Source: Listeria goaensis
GTDB lineage: Bacteria > Bacillota > Bacilli > Lactobacillales > Listeriaceae
Reading direction: 5' to 3'
DNA: 64,000 nucleotides
NCBI RefSeq assembly: GCF_900186125.1
Contig: NZ_FYBQ01000001.1
Span: 372,001-436,000, forward strand
Below, in pieces: positions 28,871 through 39,417 of this stretch (positions are counted from its first letter, which is position 1; each line of letters begins with the position of its first letter). Under the pieces are notes generated by a model. The model saw only the letters and a program-made list of their open reading frames with translations, ran no database searches and was not told the DNA's origin. A program made the translations under genes and the position numbers.

Positions 28871-31456
28871 ATGACAACGTACACACCAATGATGCAACAA
28901 TACTTGAGTATTAAGGAGAACTATCAAGATGCTTTCCTTTTCTTTCGCTTAGGTGATTTTTATGAAATGTTTTTTGAAGATGCGTTAAATGCGTCGCAAA
29001 TTTTAGAAATTACACTAACTGGGCGTGAAGGCGGAGGAGAAGGTAAAATCCCAATGTGTGGTGTACCTTATCATTCAGCAAGTGGCTATATTGATACATT
29101 GATTGAAAAAGGTTATAAAGTAGCGATATGCGAACAAGTAGAAGACCCAAAAACGACAAAAGGCATGGTAAAACGAGAAGTTGTTCAGCTGATTTCTCCC
29201 GGGACCGTGATGGACGAAAAAGGGTTGAAAGAGAAGGAAAACAACTACATCGCGGCTTTTTATTTATACGAGGATAAAGAATTTGGCTTTGCCTACTGTG
29301 ACCTATCAACCGGGGAACTCAAATCGACCGTTTTAGAATCACGCGAAGATCGTTTATTAAATGAACTCACAACGCTTTCTGCAAAAGAACTTGTGGCTCG
29401 TAAAGATGACGCGCTCCTTTTATCTGAGGAACTGACTAAACAAATGGGGCTGCTTATCTCAAATCATGAAGAAACGGAAGGCTGTGAGCTCGCGAATAAA
29501 CTTATTGACCGCATCACTGCTCTTTCGGAGAAAAAAGCGATTGCCTTATTACTGAACTACCTTTCTGATACACAAAAACGCGATTTAGGGCACCTTCAAA
29601 AAGCTGTTCACTACGAAACGAGCCACTTCATGAAAATGGACTACTATTCTAAGCGCAACTTGGAACTCTCGGAATCGATTCGTGGCAAAGGACGCGTGGG
29701 GACGCTTTTATGGTTGCTAGACCATACAAAAACAGCAATGGGCGGACGCTTACTCAAACAATGGATTGACCGCCCGCTTATTGATCATGAAATGATTACT
29801 GGGCGTCAAAATGATGTAGAAGAATTGATGAAACATTTCTTCGAGCGCGTTGAACTTGTTGAAAACTTAAAAAATGTCTATGACTTGGAACGCTTATCTG
29901 GCCGGGTTGCATACGGAAATGTCAATGCTCGCGACCTAGTTCAGCTCCGCAATTCACTGTTTCAAATTCCGAAGATTAAAGCTGTACTTACGAACATGGA
30001 AGGCGCCAAACATTTAAATAGTTTAGGTGAAAAACTTGATCCATGTGAGGACCTTACTGACTTACTTGAAAAAGCTGTAATTGATTCCCCGCCGATTTCG
30101 ATTCGTGAAGGGGGCATTATTCGCGATGGCTACAACGATGAACTTGATACATACCGCGATGCCAGCCGAAACGGGAAGACTTGGATTGCTGAACTGGAAC
30201 GGCAGGAGCGCGAACTCACGGGGATTAAATCGCTTAAAGTGGGCTTCAATCGGGTGTTCGGCTACTATATTGAAGTGACTCGCGCCAATACGCATTTATT
30301 ACAAGAGGGGCGTTATGAGCGAAAACAAACGCTGACGAATGCCGAACGTTATATTACTCCAGAGCTAAAAGAGAAGGAAAAACTGATTTTAGATGCGGAA
30401 GAAAAAAGTGTTGAGCTTGAGTACAAATTGTTTACGGAAGTTCGGGAATTTGTCAAAGACTACATCGAGCGGCTTCAAGCGCTTGCAAAGGCGGTAAGTG
30501 AAATTGATTGCTTGCAAAGCTTTGCTGAAATTAGCGAAAAAAATCGCTTTATTCGCCCGGAGTTAAGCGCAGACGGCAAGCTCGAAATTGTTCAAGGTCG
30601 CCATCCGGTCGTTGAAAAAGTAATGGGTGCACAGAGCTATGTCGCCAATGATTGCCTGATGAACGAGAATCGCGAAATCCTGCTCATTACAGGACCGAAC
30701 ATGTCGGGGAAAAGTACGTATATGCGTCAAGTCGCGCTAACGGCAATCTGCGCGCAAATTGGCTGTTTTGTTCCTGCAGAGCGTGCGACACTTCCTATTT
30801 TCGATCAAGTCTTCACACGAATTGGGGCGGCAGACGATTTAATCGCTGGCCAGAGTACCTTTATGGTGGAAATGCTTGAAGCGCGCAATGCGATTGTGCA
30901 TGCAACAGCAAATAGCTTAATTTTATTCGATGAAATTGGTCGCGGGACGGCAACTTACGATGGTATGGCGCTCGCTCAGGCGATTATTGAGTACATTCAC
31001 AGTGAAGTCCATGCCAAAACGTTATTTTCAACCCACTACCACGAACTGACGGTTTTAGATGACGAATTACCAAAACTGCGCAATATTCATGTTAGTGCGG
31101 TAGAGGAAAATGGAAAAGTCGTTTTTCTTCATAAGATTAATGAAGGTCCAGCAGATAAGAGTTACGGGATTCATGTAGCGGAGCTTGCGGAATTGCCGGC
31201 CCCTTTAATTAAGCGTGCTTCCGAGATTTTGGCAACGCTTGAAGCGGAAGGGAATCAACTGGTCGCTGCTCCAAAAGAAGAAACTAAGACTGATGTATCT
31301 GACGATATGCAGTTGCCGCTGTTTGAAATGGAAACGCCGGTTAAGCAGCAGGCAGCAAGTAGTTTGGTTGAAAAAGAAATTAAAAAATTGAATTTGATGC
31401 AGATGACGCCAATGGACGCAATGAACAAATTGTATGAACTACAAAGCAAATTATAA
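28871..31456 (+). CDS. mutS: DNA mismatch repair protein MutS
   Basis: Recognises mismatches and small loops. It is 861 aa. The N-terminal mismatch-binding motif ([15 protein letters not shown], containing the Phe-X-Glu wedge) is near residues 24-38. The Walker [10 protein letters not shown] is near 610 and the Walker [12 protein letters not shown] near 685. It is followed after 14 bases by mutL. Confidence 0.98.
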   Translation: MTTYTPMMQQYLSIKENYQDAFLFFRLGDFYEMFFEDALNASQILEITLTGREGGGEGKIPMCGVPYHSASGYIDTLIEKGYKVAICEQVEDPKTTKGMVKREVVQLISPGTVMDEKGLKEKENNYIAAFYLYEDKEFGFAYCDLSTGELKSTVLESREDRLLNELTTLSAKELVARKDDALLLSEELTKQMGLLISNHEETEGCELANKLIDRITALSEKKAIALLLNYLSDTQKRDLGHLQKAVHYETSHFMKMDYYSKRNLELSESIRGKGRVGTLLWLLDHTKTAMGGRLLKQWIDRPLIDHEMITGRQNDVEELMKHFFERVELVENLKNVYDLERLSGRVAYGNVNARDLVQLRNSLFQIPKIKAVLTNMEGAKHLNSLGEKLDPCEDLTDLLEKAVIDSPPISIREGGIIRDGYNDELDTYRDASRNGKTWIAELERQERELTGIKSLKVGFNRVFGYYIEVTRANTHLLQEGRYERKQTLTNAERYITPELKEKEKLILDAEEKSVELEYKLFTEVREFVKDYIERLQALAKAVSEIDCLQSFAEISEKNRFIRPELSADGKLEIVQGRHPVVEKVMGAQSYVANDCLMNENREILLITGPNMSGKSTYMRQVALTAICAQIGCFVPAERATLPIFDQVFTRIGAADDLIAGQSTFMVEMLEARNAIVHATANSLILFDEIGRGTATYDGMALAQAIIEYIHSEVHAKTLFSTHYHELTVLDDELPKLRNIHVSAVEENGKVVFLHKINEGPADKSYGIHVAELAELPAPLIKRASEILATLEAEGNQLVAAPKEETKTDVSDDMQLPLFEMETPVKQQAASSLVEKEIKKLNLMQMTPMDAMNKLYELQSKL

Positions 31457-31470
31457 AGGGTTGTGATTTT

Positions 31471-33273
31471 ATGGCCAAAATTATTGAATTAACAGACGAC
31501 CTATCGAACAAAATTGCTGCAGGTGAAGTGGTTGAACGACCTGCTTCGGTCATCAAGGAACTCGTAGAAAACGCGATTGATGCGGGAAGCACTGTCATTG
31601 ACATCTTAATAGAAGAAGCTGGTCTGACAAAAATGACGGTCATCGATAACGGTGCAGGCATTGATCCAGAAGACGTTTCAACAGCCTTTTTGCGCCATGC
31701 AACGAGCAAAATAAAAAACGAAAATGATTTATTCCGTGTGCACACGCTAGGGTTTAGAGGAGAAGCTCTTCCGAGTATCGCTTCTGTGGCACGCGTTGAA
31801 ATGACAACTTCAACGGGGGAAACTGGGACAAAAATTGTCATCGAAGGTGGTCGCGAAAAAGAAAAGCATAGTGATTCGGCAAGGCGCGGGACGCAAATTG
31901 AAGTAAGCGATCTTTTCTACAATACGCCAGCGCGCTTAAAATATTTAAAAAGTTTGCCAACTGAACTCGGAAACATTACAGATGTTGTCAACCGTCTAGC
32001 GCTTGCGCATCCTGAAATTAGTTTCCGCCTGAGTCATAATGGCAAGCCACTTTTAAATACGAGCGGCAATAATGATTTACGCCAAGTCATTGCGGCGATT
32101 TATGGCGTGCAAATTGCCAAGAAAACTGTGCCGATTTCTGCTGAATCACTCGACTTTAAAGTGAGCGGGTACGGGGTTTTACCGGAAGTCAATCGCTCGA
32201 ATCGCAATTATATTTCAACGATAATTAACGGACGTTTCATTAAAAATTTCGCACTTGTGAAAGCCATTCAGGAAGGCTACCATACGCTATTGCCAATTGG
32301 GCGTTTTCCGATTATTGTTTTGCAAATTGAAATGGATCCGATTATCATTGACGTCAATGTGCACCCCGCAAAATTGGAAGTCCGCCTAAGCAAAGAAAAG
32401 GAACTCGGTCAGCTGATTACAGCGGCCATCAAAGAGGCTTTTCATAAGCTACAGCTCATTCCAGACGGGAGCGTGTCCAAACGCGAGAAGCTCATTTCGG
32501 AACAAACGCAGATTGACTTTGAAGCAGAAAGCGAACCGAAGCGCCAAGAACCACCCACTTTGTTTGAAAAGCCAAATGTCCCAGACTTTATTCCTGAAGA
32601 AAAAGGTGTTGAGAATTGGGATTCGATTTTAAAAGAACCGCCTGAAGAGTACGTGACGGACGCGGCCCCTGTGCCAGAAGAAAAGAAGGAGCGCATTCCA
32701 AAAATGTATCCGATTGGGCAAATGCATGCGACGTACATTTTGGCGCAAAACGAAGAGGGGCTCTTTATCATCGATCAACATGCGGCGCAAGAACGCATTA
32801 AGTACGAATTTTTCCGTGAGAAAATTGGTGAGGTGGAACGCGAGCTACAAGAATTGCTCGTCCCGATTGTCTTAGAATTTTCCAATGATGAATACATTCG
32901 TCTAAGTGCTGAAACGGAGCGGCTTAAAGAAGTCGGCGTTTTCTTAGAGTCTTTCGGCCAAAATAGCTTTATTATTCGCGCTCATCCAACCTGGTTTCCA
33001 AAAGGAGAAGAGGAGGAGACGCTTCGGGCAATTGTGGATGAGGCGCTCCATGCTCCAAACATTAGCATTCATAAGCTCCGTGAAGACACTGCGATTATGA
33101 TGAGTTGTAAAAAATCCATCAAGGCGAATCACTATTTGACGACCGCTGATATGGAAGCACTGCTTGATACGCTCCGCGAGGCTAGTGATCCGTTTACTTG
33201 TCCGCACGGGAGACCTGTTATTATTAAATATACGACCTATGAGCTTGAAAAAATGTTTAAGCGGGTCATGTAA
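31471..33273 (+). CDS. mutL: DNA mismatch repair protein MutL
   Basis: GHKL ATPase that couples MutS to strand incision. It is 600 aa. The N-terminal motifs are [19 protein letters not shown] and [12 protein letters not shown]. The C-terminal domain carries [12 protein letters not shown], the endonuclease metal-binding motif (DQHA-X2-E-X4-E) of MutL proteins from bacteria without MutH, and CPHGRP near the end. Confidence 0.98.
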   Translation: MAKIIELTDDLSNKIAAGEVVERPASVIKELVENAIDAGSTVIDILIEEAGLTKMTVIDNGAGIDPEDVSTAFLRHATSKIKNENDLFRVHTLGFRGEALPSIASVARVEMTTSTGETGTKIVIEGGREKEKHSDSARRGTQIEVSDLFYNTPARLKYLKSLPTELGNITDVVNRLALAHPEISFRLSHNGKPLLNTSGNNDLRQVIAAIYGVQIAKKTVPISAESLDFKVSGYGVLPEVNRSNRNYISTIINGRFIKNFALVKAIQEGYHTLLPIGRFPIIVLQIEMDPIIIDVNVHPAKLEVRLSKEKELGQLITAAIKEAFHKLQLIPDGSVSKREKLISEQTQIDFEAESEPKRQEPPTLFEKPNVPDFIPEEKGVENWDSILKEPPEEYVTDAAPVPEEKKERIPKMYPIGQMHATYILAQNEEGLFIIDQHAAQERIKYEFFREKIGEVERELQELLVPIVLEFSNDEYIRLSAETERLKEVGVFLESFGQNSFIIRAHPTWFPKGEEEETLRAIVDEALHAPNISIHKLREDTAIMMSCKKSIKANHYLTTADMEALLDTLREASDPFTCPHGRPVIIKYTTYELEKMFKRVM

Positions 33274-33283
33274 GGAGAACAAT

Positions 33284-33844
33284 GTGAAGGAATTATTTGG
33301 CGGACAAAAAATTATTCCGGCTGCTCATCATCAACGCGATATTGAAAAAATCGCTGAGCAATCTGTGCAGTATATGGTAATGCTTGAAACACATGTGGCA
33401 CAAGTGAAATCACTCGTTGATTTTGCGAAGTCTACGGGAAAAAAAGTATTGCTCCATGCGGATTTAATTAATGGTTTGAAGAATGATGACTATGCGGTTG
33501 ATTTTATTTGCCAGCAAATTCGTCCAGATGGCATTATTTCCACACGTGGAAATGTCATTTTAAAGGCCAAACAACATAAAGTCCTGGCCATTCAGCGTTT
33601 ATTCATGATTGATTCAAGCGCCTACCAAAAAGGCATGAAATTGGTTGAAAAAGTGCAGCCTGATGCGATTGAACTTTTGCCAGGGATTTTACCTGAACAA
33701 ATTGCAAACATGCATGAAAAGCTTCAAATTCCCATTATTGCTGGCGGATTGATTGAACGGCAAAGCCAAATTGATGCCGTCTTAGCTGCTGGCGCGACTG
33801 CAATTACAACTTCTAATAAAGAATTATGGACGAAACAACTCTAA
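33284..33844 (+). CDS. glpP: Glycerol-3-phosphate-responsive antiterminator GlpP
   Basis: RNA-binding antiterminator that, with glycerol-3-phosphate, opens the leaders of glpFK and glpD. The GTG at 33284 behind AAGGAGAAC gives 186 aa (VKELFGGQKIIPAAH...); a longer frame from 33164 lies inside mutL. It is a TIM-barrel-like family: VLLHADLINGLKNDDYAVDFI, PDGIISTRGN and PIIAGGLIERQSQIDAVLAAGA. In B. subtilis it sits beside glpFK. Here it is the last gene of the mutSL operon, with its target leader 11 kb upstream. Confidence 0.95.
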   Translation: MKELFGGQKIIPAAHHQRDIEKIAEQSVQYMVMLETHVAQVKSLVDFAKSTGKKVLLHADLINGLKNDDYAVDFICQQIRPDGIISTRGNVILKAKQHKVLAIQRLFMIDSSAYQKGMKLVEKVQPDAIELLPGILPEQIANMHEKLQIPIIAGGLIERQSQIDAVLAAGATAITTSNKELWTKQL

Positions 33845-33861
33845 ACTAATGCGTATCGTAT

Positions 33862-33903
33862 CAGACTGATGACAAAGGGAAGCTTTACCTCGTCATCAGT
33901 CTG
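33862..33903 (+). terminator. Terminator-like hairpin after glpP
   Basis: CAGACTGATGAC (33862-33873) pairs exactly with GTCATCAGTCTG (33892-33903); the T tract after it is weak. The stem repeats that after ymcA. Confidence 0.7.
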
Positions 33904-34082
33904 TAGTTGTTTTCATGAAAAACAATTATATGAAACAGAAAGCGGTTTCTAAAACTGTACTATAACAAAAATGGTGCTTTTTACTAATACAGGCAAATTA
34001 AAATCATTTTTAAAATAAAAATATTTTTTTCCACTAAAGTTAAAACACCTTTAAAACAAGTGATAATAAAGCCATTTGTGCA

Positions 34083-34216
34083 TTATGTAACATAAATGTA
34101 ATAGAAAAGATTGAAAAAAGATGCACAAAACTGTAGCATTTTTTTTATTTTATGTTATGATAACAGTATAAATATAACTAACTTTGCTCACTAACAAACG
34201 CTCGAAGATGAGCAAA
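34083..34216 (+). promoter_or_regulatory. pflB upstream region: promoter, palindrome and leader hairpin
   Basis: This is the informative part of the 392-base gap between glpP and pflB. It holds TTATGT-A-ACATAA (34083-34095), a perfect 13-base palindrome that could be an operator for a redox or Crp/Fnr-type regulator. An extended -10 TGTTATGAT is at 34153-34161. A leader hairpin joins TTTGCTCA (34183-34190) to TGAGCAAA (34209-34216), just before AGGAGGG. No good Rex box was seen. Confidence 0.55.
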
Positions 34217-34236
34217 ATAACAGGAGGGTTTCCATA

Positions 34237-36468
34237 ATGACTGAACAATGGTATGAATTTACTGGTGGTAACTGGCAAGAAGAAGTAGACGTACGAGATT
34301 TCATTTTGAAAAACTATCGCTTATATGAAGGGGACGACAGCTTTTTAGTTGGCCCAACAGACGCAACAAACAAGTTATGGGATCAAGTTATGGACTTAAC
34401 AAAGCAAGAACGTGAAAACGGCGGCGTTTTGGATATGGATACAAAAATCGTATCGACCATCACTTCACATGACCCAGGATACTTAAACAAAGACTTAGAA
34501 AAAGTTGTTGGTTTCCAAACGGACAAACCATTTAAACGTGGTTTACAACCATTCGGTGGTATCCGTATGGCGGAAGTAGCTGCAGAATCTTATGGCTTTA
34601 AAGTTGATGAAGAAATCAGCCATATTTTCTCAGAATATCGTAAAACACATAACCAAGGTGTATTTGATGCTTACACTGCTGAAATGCGTGCTGCTCGTAA
34701 ATCTGGGGTTATTACTGGTTTACCAGATGCTTATGGCCGTGGTCGTATTATCGGGGACTATCGTCGCGTAGCTCTTTACGGCGTTGACTACTTAATTAGC
34801 CAAAAGAAACAAGATTTAAATAACACAGGTCTTCGCACTATGAGCGATGATATCATTCGTTTACGCGAAGAAATCAACGAACAAATTCGTGCTCTTCAAG
34901 AACTTAAAGTTTTAGGGGAAAAACACGGTTTTGATATTTCTAAGCCAGCAAAAACTGCTCAAGAAGCGTTCCAATGGTTATACCTGGGCTATCTAGCAGC
35001 AATTAAAGAACAAAATGGTGCGGCAATGAGTTTAGGACGTACTTCTACATTCCTAGACATCTATGTAGAGCGTGATTTGCGCAACGGCGTTCTTACTGAA
35101 GAAGAAGCACAAGAAATTGTGGATCACTTCATCATGAAACTTCGTCTTGTTAAATTTGCTCGTACACCTGACTATAATGACTTATTCTCTGGAGATCCTA
35201 CTTGGGTAACTGAATCCATCGCCGGAATTAGCGAAGATGGTTTACCGCTTGTAACGAAAAACTCTTTCCGTTTCTTGCATACATTAGACAACTTAGGACC
35301 AGCTCCAGAACCAAACTTAACTGTACTTTGGTCTACTGAACTTCCATCAGGATTTAAAAAATTCTGTGCAAAAATGTCGATTAAAACATCTGCTATTCAA
35401 TATGAAAATGACGATGTTATGCGTCCTAAATGGGGCGACGACTATGCAATCGCATGTTGTGTATCTGCCATGCGTGTTGGTAAACAAATGCAATTCTTTG
35501 GCGCTCGTGCGAACTTAGCGAAAACATTGCTATACGCAATTAACGGTGGCGTTGATGAAAAATCAAAAGCACAAGTTGGCCCAGCTTTCCGTCCAATCGA
35601 GAGCGATGTTCTTGAATACGACGAAGTAATGGAAAAATATGATGCGATGATGGAATGGATTGCAGAACTTTACCTTAATACATTAAATGTTATTCACTAT
35701 ATGCATGACAAATATTCTTATGAACGCATTGAAATGGCCTTACATGATACACATGTCTTACGTACAATGGCAACTGGCATTGCCGGCTTATCTGTTGCAG
35801 CTGACTCACTTTCTGCAATTAAATATGCTAAAGTAACGCCAATTCGTGACGAAGATGGTATCGTAACAGATTACCAAATCGAAGGTGAATACCCTAAATA
35901 TGGTAACAATGATGACCGTGTAGATGAAATTGCAGTTGACTTACTAAAACGCTTCATGACAAAAGTTAAAAAACACAAAACTTACCGTGATTCTGTTCAT
36001 ACAACTTCTGTTCTTACAATCACTTCGAACGTTGTTTATGGTAAGAAAACTGGTAATACACCAGACGGACGTCGTGCTGGCGAACCATTTGCACCTGGTG
36101 CGAACCCAATGCACGGACGCGACACTAAAGGAGCACTTGCTTCCCTTTCTTCCGTAGCAAAATTACCATATGAATATGGTCAAGATGGTATTTCTAACAC
36201 ATTCTCTATCGTACCAAAAGCACTAGGTCGCGAAGATGAATCTCAAATTAATAACTTAGTTGCGATGTTAGACGGTTATTCTAGTAAAATGGGGCATCAT
36301 TTAAACATCAACGTATTCAATCGTGATACGTTAATGGATGCAATGGATCACCCAGAAAAATATCCGCAATTAACCATTCGTGTTTCTGGATACGCAGTTA
36401 ACTTCATCAAACTTACTCGTGAACAACAACTAGACGTTATCCACCGTACAATGCACGAAAGCATGTAA
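34237..36468 (+). CDS. pflB: Formate acetyltransferase (pyruvate formate-lyase)
   Basis: Glycyl-radical enzyme that splits pyruvate with CoA into acetyl-CoA and formate during anaerobic growth. It is 743 aa. The catalytic cysteine pair is C407-C408 ([10 protein letters not shown]) and the radical glycine is G718 in [10 protein letters not shown] strong AGGAGGG precedes ATG 34237. The activating enzyme is the next gene. Confidence 0.98.
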   Translation: MTEQWYEFTGGNWQEEVDVRDFILKNYRLYEGDDSFLVGPTDATNKLWDQVMDLTKQERENGGVLDMDTKIVSTITSHDPGYLNKDLEKVVGFQTDKPFKRGLQPFGGIRMAEVAAESYGFKVDEEISHIFSEYRKTHNQGVFDAYTAEMRAARKSGVITGLPDAYGRGRIIGDYRRVALYGVDYLISQKKQDLNNTGLRTMSDDIIRLREEINEQIRALQELKVLGEKHGFDISKPAKTAQEAFQWLYLGYLAAIKEQNGAAMSLGRTSTFLDIYVERDLRNGVLTEEEAQEIVDHFIMKLRLVKFARTPDYNDLFSGDPTWVTESIAGISEDGLPLVTKNSFRFLHTLDNLGPAPEPNLTVLWSTELPSGFKKFCAKMSIKTSAIQYENDDVMRPKWGDDYAIACCVSAMRVGKQMQFFGARANLAKTLLYAINGGVDEKSKAQVGPAFRPIESDVLEYDEVMEKYDAMMEWIAELYLNTLNVIHYMHDKYSYERIEMALHDTHVLRTMATGIAGLSVAADSLSAIKYAKVTPIRDEDGIVTDYQIEGEYPKYGNNDDRVDEIAVDLLKRFMTKVKKHKTYRDSVHTTSVLTITSNVVYGKKTGNTPDGRRAGEPFAPGANPMHGRDTKGALASLSSVAKLPYEYGQDGISNTFSIVPKALGREDESQINNLVAMLDGYSSKMGHHLNINVFNRDTLMDAMDHPEKYPQLTIRVSGYAVNFIKLTREQQLDVIHRTMHESM

Positions 36469-36486
36469 TTAAAACATTAGATTTCA

Positions 36487-36526
36487 AAAAAGGGGATGCT
36501 AGGCGAGAAGCAGCATCCCCCTTTTT
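36487..36526 (+). terminator. Intercistronic terminator between pflB and pflA
   Basis: GGGGATGCT pairs with AGCATCCCC, with AAAA and TTTTT flanks. Because pflA starts 30 bases later without an obvious promoter, it probably sets a lower level of pflA by partial readthrough. Confidence 0.8.
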
Positions 36527-36554
36527 AAAGCCAATCGAAAGGAAGAGGTTAGTA

Positions 36555-37301
36555 ATGTCAGAAGTAATGGGACGCGTACATTCAGTTGAATCAATGGGGA
36601 CGGTTGACGGTCCGGGAATCCGTTTTATTGTTTTTATGCAGGGGTGTTTGCTGCGTTGCCAGTTCTGTCACAACCCCGATACTTGGAAAATTGGCACAGG
36701 CACAGAACGTTCCGCACAAGACGTGTTTGATGAGGCCATTAAATACCGTGAATTTTGGGAGGCTTCAGACGGCGGTGTTACTGTGAGTGGTGGTGAACCA
36801 CTTCTGCAAATTGATTTCTTGATTGAGTTCTTTACTTTATGTAAAAAAGCTGGGATTCATACGACCATCGATAGTTGTGGTGGTTGTTTCACACGAGAAC
36901 CCGAATTCATTGAAAAGTTAGACCGGCTCATGGAAGTGACCGATTTAATCTTGCTTGACATCAAACAAATGAATCCTGAGAAGCACTTAAAACTTACAAC
37001 GAAACCCAATGCCCCCATTTTAGATTTTGCGCATTATTTACGCGATAAAAATCAACCCATATGGGTGCGCCACGTCTTAATCCCAACAAAAACAGATGAT
37101 CCTGCTGATTTAACTTCTTTACGCGACTTTATCGATACGTTGCCAAACGTAAAACGCGTTGAAGTGTTGGCATATCACACGATGGGCGTCTATAAATGGA
37201 AAGAACTTGGTATTCGTTATCCGCTTGAAGGAATTGAACCACCTGATGAGGAAACGATTAAAATGGCCAATGAGATTTTAAAAACGGCCACATACGCATA
37301 A
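36555..37301 (+). CDS. pflA: Pyruvate formate-lyase activating enzyme
   Basis: Radical-SAM enzyme that generates the glycyl radical on PflB. It is 248 aa. The iron-sulfur cysteines are C31, C35 and C38 in GCLLRCQFCHNPDTW (CX3CX2C). VSGGEPLLQ is the SAM-binding GGE motif. The ATG at 36555 follows GGAAGAGG. Confidence 0.97.
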   Translation: MSEVMGRVHSVESMGTVDGPGIRFIVFMQGCLLRCQFCHNPDTWKIGTGTERSAQDVFDEAIKYREFWEASDGGVTVSGGEPLLQIDFLIEFFTLCKKAGIHTTIDSCGGCFTREPEFIEKLDRLMEVTDLILLDIKQMNPEKHLKLTTKPNAPILDFAHYLRDKNQPIWVRHVLIPTKTDDPADLTSLRDFIDTLPNVKRVEVLAYHTMGVYKWKELGIRYPLEGIEPPDEETIKMANEILKTATYA

Positions 37302-37335
37302 AAAATAAGCCTTCGCTATAGGAGGCTTATTTTTT
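37301..37335. terminator. Bidirectional terminator between pflA and ladR
   Basis: AATAAGCCT pairs with AGGCTTATT with A-rich and T-rich flanks, serving the convergent genes on both strands. The ladR stop codon lies within it. Confidence 0.85.
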
Positions 37336-37905
37336 ATGTTTTAAAATATCCCGGCACCAATCGATTTCAGCGCGAATTAAGTCGCGTTTTCGCAAATAAA
37401 TTTGGTAGGACATGTTATTTACAAAATCATTTTTTGTGGCTAATCCTAAAAGTTGCTCGAAATGGACTAAACTATCTTCTGTCAATCGCAGTTGGCCCTC
37501 TAAATAGGTCATGCGTTCTTCTAAAAGAATTGCCGTTCGTTCAGGGTTCAGCCAATCCAGTTGCAGTTTAATAATAAATTCATCACGCGTCACTGGTATT
37601 TTAAGTGCCGTTTCGGACCATTCTTTTAATAAAAAAATGCCGTTTTCTGTGATGGCGTAAATCTTTTTATTTGGTTTACCTTCTTGCAGCTGCGTGTGAA
37701 CGGTCAAATAGCCTTCATCTTCGAGCCTTGCGAGCATTGGGTAAATCTGACTGTGATTTGTATTTTGCATGATGCGCAGGCGATTAGCGAGGTCATAGCC
37801 GCTTGAAGCTTCACGGGCAATCATCTCAAGCAAAGTATAGCCGAGCAAATTAATGTTTGACTTCACAAAATTTACTTCCTTTCTCGTAGCTTTCTTCTTG
37901 CTCAT
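37327..37905 (-). CDS. ladR: PadR-family repressor, LadR-like
   Basis: 192 aa with an N-terminal winged helix of PadR type (GYTLLEMIAREASSGYDLANRL, QIYPMLARLEDEGYL) and a C-terminal helical Vir-type dimerisation domain. It is divergent from the MFS pump at 38029. LadR of L. monocytogenes represses the adjacent mdrL gene and is relieved by certain drugs and dyes; protein type, position and a shared operator fit that pair. Confidence 0.87.
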   Translation of the reverse strand: MSKKKATRKEVNFVKSNINLLGYTLLEMIAREASSGYDLANRLRIMQNTNHSQIYPMLARLEDEGYLTVHTQLQEGKPNKKIYAITENGIFLLKEWSETALKIPVTRDEFIIKLQLDWLNPERTAILLEERMTYLEGQLRLTEDSLVHFEQLLGLATKNDFVNNMSYQIYLRKRDLIRAEIDWCRDILKHKK

Positions 37906-37951
37906 TGTAATCTATTTCGCAGATTTGTGCAAAGAATTCGCCAAAAATAAC

Positions 37952-37991
37952 ATATGTAAATATTGACATATAAATAAAATAGCGATACACT
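37952..37991 (+). promoter_or_regulatory. mdrL promoter with PadR-type operator
   Basis: The inverted repeat ATATGT-N8-ACATAT (37952-37971) has the ATGT/ACAT dyad typical of PadR sites. It overlaps the -35 TTGACA (37963-37968), which is 17 bp from the -10 TACACT (37986-37991). LadR bound here would block mdrL directly and possibly its own divergent promoter. Confidence 0.8.
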
Positions 37992-38028
37992 AATAAAGTC
38001 GAAAAAAATAGAAAGAAGTTGAACGAAC

Positions 38029-39204
38029 ATGTTAACTGAACAACAGAAAAATACTGGTAAGTGGATTACTTTTGCGGCTTCGCTACTTGCCTTCATGGGG
38101 ATCGGCATTGTCGATCCAATTTTACCGAGTATCGCTTCAAGTATTGGTGCCACACATTCACAAGTTGAAATGCTGTTTACAGCCTATATTTTCACAATGG
38201 CCATCATGATGATTCCAATCGGGATTATTGCCAGTAAAGTAGGAGATAAGAAGCTCATAGTTGGTGGTCTTTTCTTAGTAACAATTTTTGCACTCTTATG
38301 TAGTTTTTCAAATAGCATTGGTGCTTTATCCATTTTTAGGGCAGGGTGGGGATTCGGAAATTCGATGTTTCTAGCGACCGCTATGACGCTTTTAATTTCA
38401 CTTTCTCATACAACCTCACACGCCATTGGCTTATATGAATCGGCGATGGGGCTCGGAATGGCATTTGGTCCATTGCTTGGTGGTGTTTTAGGGAATCTTT
38501 CATGGCGTTATCCATTTTTAGCAACAGCTATTTTAATTTTCATCGCATGTTTGCTCATTTTATTTAAAGTAAAAGCGCCAAAAAACACTACAGCCACGGT
38601 CGATAAAAAGCAAGTTCCAATTAAGCAAATGTTGCATTTGTTTACCTATAAACCATTCCTACAAATTTCGTTAAGTGGGATGTTCTATTATTATTGTTTC
38701 TTTACGATTCTCGCTTTTTCACCACTTGTCCTTGGATTATCTGCAATCAAAATTGGTTTTGTCTTTTTCGCCTGGGGTTTATGCCTTGCATTTGGCTCCG
38801 CCAAAGTTGCGCACGATTTAGAATCCAAATACAACTCTAAAACCATATTAAAGTTCACATTAATAGCCTGTGCGATCATCTTAATTTTATTAGGCCTTAT
38901 TAACATTCTATGGGTTAGAATCGTCTTAATCGTCATCTCAGGCTTAATTTTAGGAATAAACAACGCATTGTTTACCACAACCGTTATAGAACATTCACCA
39001 TATGCACGTAGCGTAACAAGTGGTGCATATAATTTTATTCGCTGGTTAGGCGCTGCATTTGCGCCGCTATGTTCAGGCATCATTAGCGAAGCATTCGGAA
39101 CAAGTTATCCATTTTTAATTGCTGCCGTTTTAGCAATTGTTGGCATGGGCATTTTATTTTTGAAAGTACAACCTGTAGAACATGCCGTTGAAGCAATGGA
39201 ATAA
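38029..39204 (+). CDS. mdrL: MFS multidrug efflux transporter, MdrL-like
   Basis: 391 aa with twelve predicted membrane segments; DPILPSIASSIGATHSQVEMLFTAYIF at helix 1-2 and the loop 2-3 motif (GIIASKVGDKK) are of the drug:H+ antiporter type. It is divergent from the PadR gene and ends at a terminator. MdrL in L. monocytogenes exports dyes, macrolides and quaternary ammonium compounds; substrates here are inferred only. Confidence 0.87.
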   Translation: MLTEQQKNTGKWITFAASLLAFMGIGIVDPILPSIASSIGATHSQVEMLFTAYIFTMAIMMIPIGIIASKVGDKKLIVGGLFLVTIFALLCSFSNSIGALSIFRAGWGFGNSMFLATAMTLLISLSHTTSHAIGLYESAMGLGMAFGPLLGGVLGNLSWRYPFLATAILIFIACLLILFKVKAPKNTTATVDKKQVPIKQMLHLFTYKPFLQISLSGMFYYYCFFTILAFSPLVLGLSAIKIGFVFFAWGLCLAFGSAKVAHDLESKYNSKTILKFTLIACAIILILLGLINILWVRIVLIVISGLILGINNALFTTTVIEHSPYARSVTSGAYNFIRWLGAAFAPLCSGIISEAFGTSYPFLIAAVLAIVGMGILFLKVQPVEHAVEAME

Positions 39205-39213
39205 ACAGTAAAA

Positions 39214-39241
39214 AACGTTTTCTTTTTAGAAGGCGTTTTTG
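39214..39241 (+). terminator. Terminator of mdrL
   Basis: AACGTTTTCT pairs with AGAAGGCGTT (two G-T pairs), followed by five T. Confidence 0.75.
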
Positions 39242-39275
39242 TTTACAATAATTTGATACTTCCTATAATATATGT

Positions 39276-39391
39276 TATGTAAACTAGAAAACTTGATATT
39301 AAAAGCTTGGAATGGTTATCTTTTTTCATTACCTGAAAATGATACACCACTCCAAGCCTATATGATAAGTCATGCTGAACATCTTATTTGA
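39276..39391 (+). ncRNA. Candidate small RNA or short ORF downstream of mdrL
   Basis: A promoter-like TTTACA-16-TATAAT (39242-39269) is followed by a nested hairpin: GCTTGGAATGG (39305-39315) with CCACTCCAAGC (39347-39357), ten of eleven pairs, enclosing TCATT/AATGA. The same stretch is also open as a 39-codon frame (ATG 39272, TGA 39389-39391; ...AWNGYLFSLPENDTPLQAYM...), but that ATG lies before the predicted transcription start and has no ribosome site. No clear terminator is seen. It could also be the remnant of a lost gene. Confidence 0.35.
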
Positions 39392-39417
39392 TTAAAAAGT
39401 AAAAATAAATTTGTACT

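Noticed and set aside
33164..33283. N-terminal 40-residue extension of GlpP
   Set aside because: It overlaps mutL in another frame; the GTG at 33284 has a good ribosome site and gives the normal family length.
34070..34100. Rex-type operator upstream of pflB
   Set aside because: TTGTG is present near 34076 but no matching CACAA half-site follows at the required distance.
36487..36554. A separate promoter for pflA after the pflB hairpin
   Set aside because: No -10/-35 pair is visible in the 30 bases available; partial readthrough is the simpler reading.
39242..39391. Calling the 39-codon frame after mdrL a protein-coding gene
   Set aside because: The start codon precedes the predicted transcription start and has no ribosome site; kept only as an RNA or remnant candidate.
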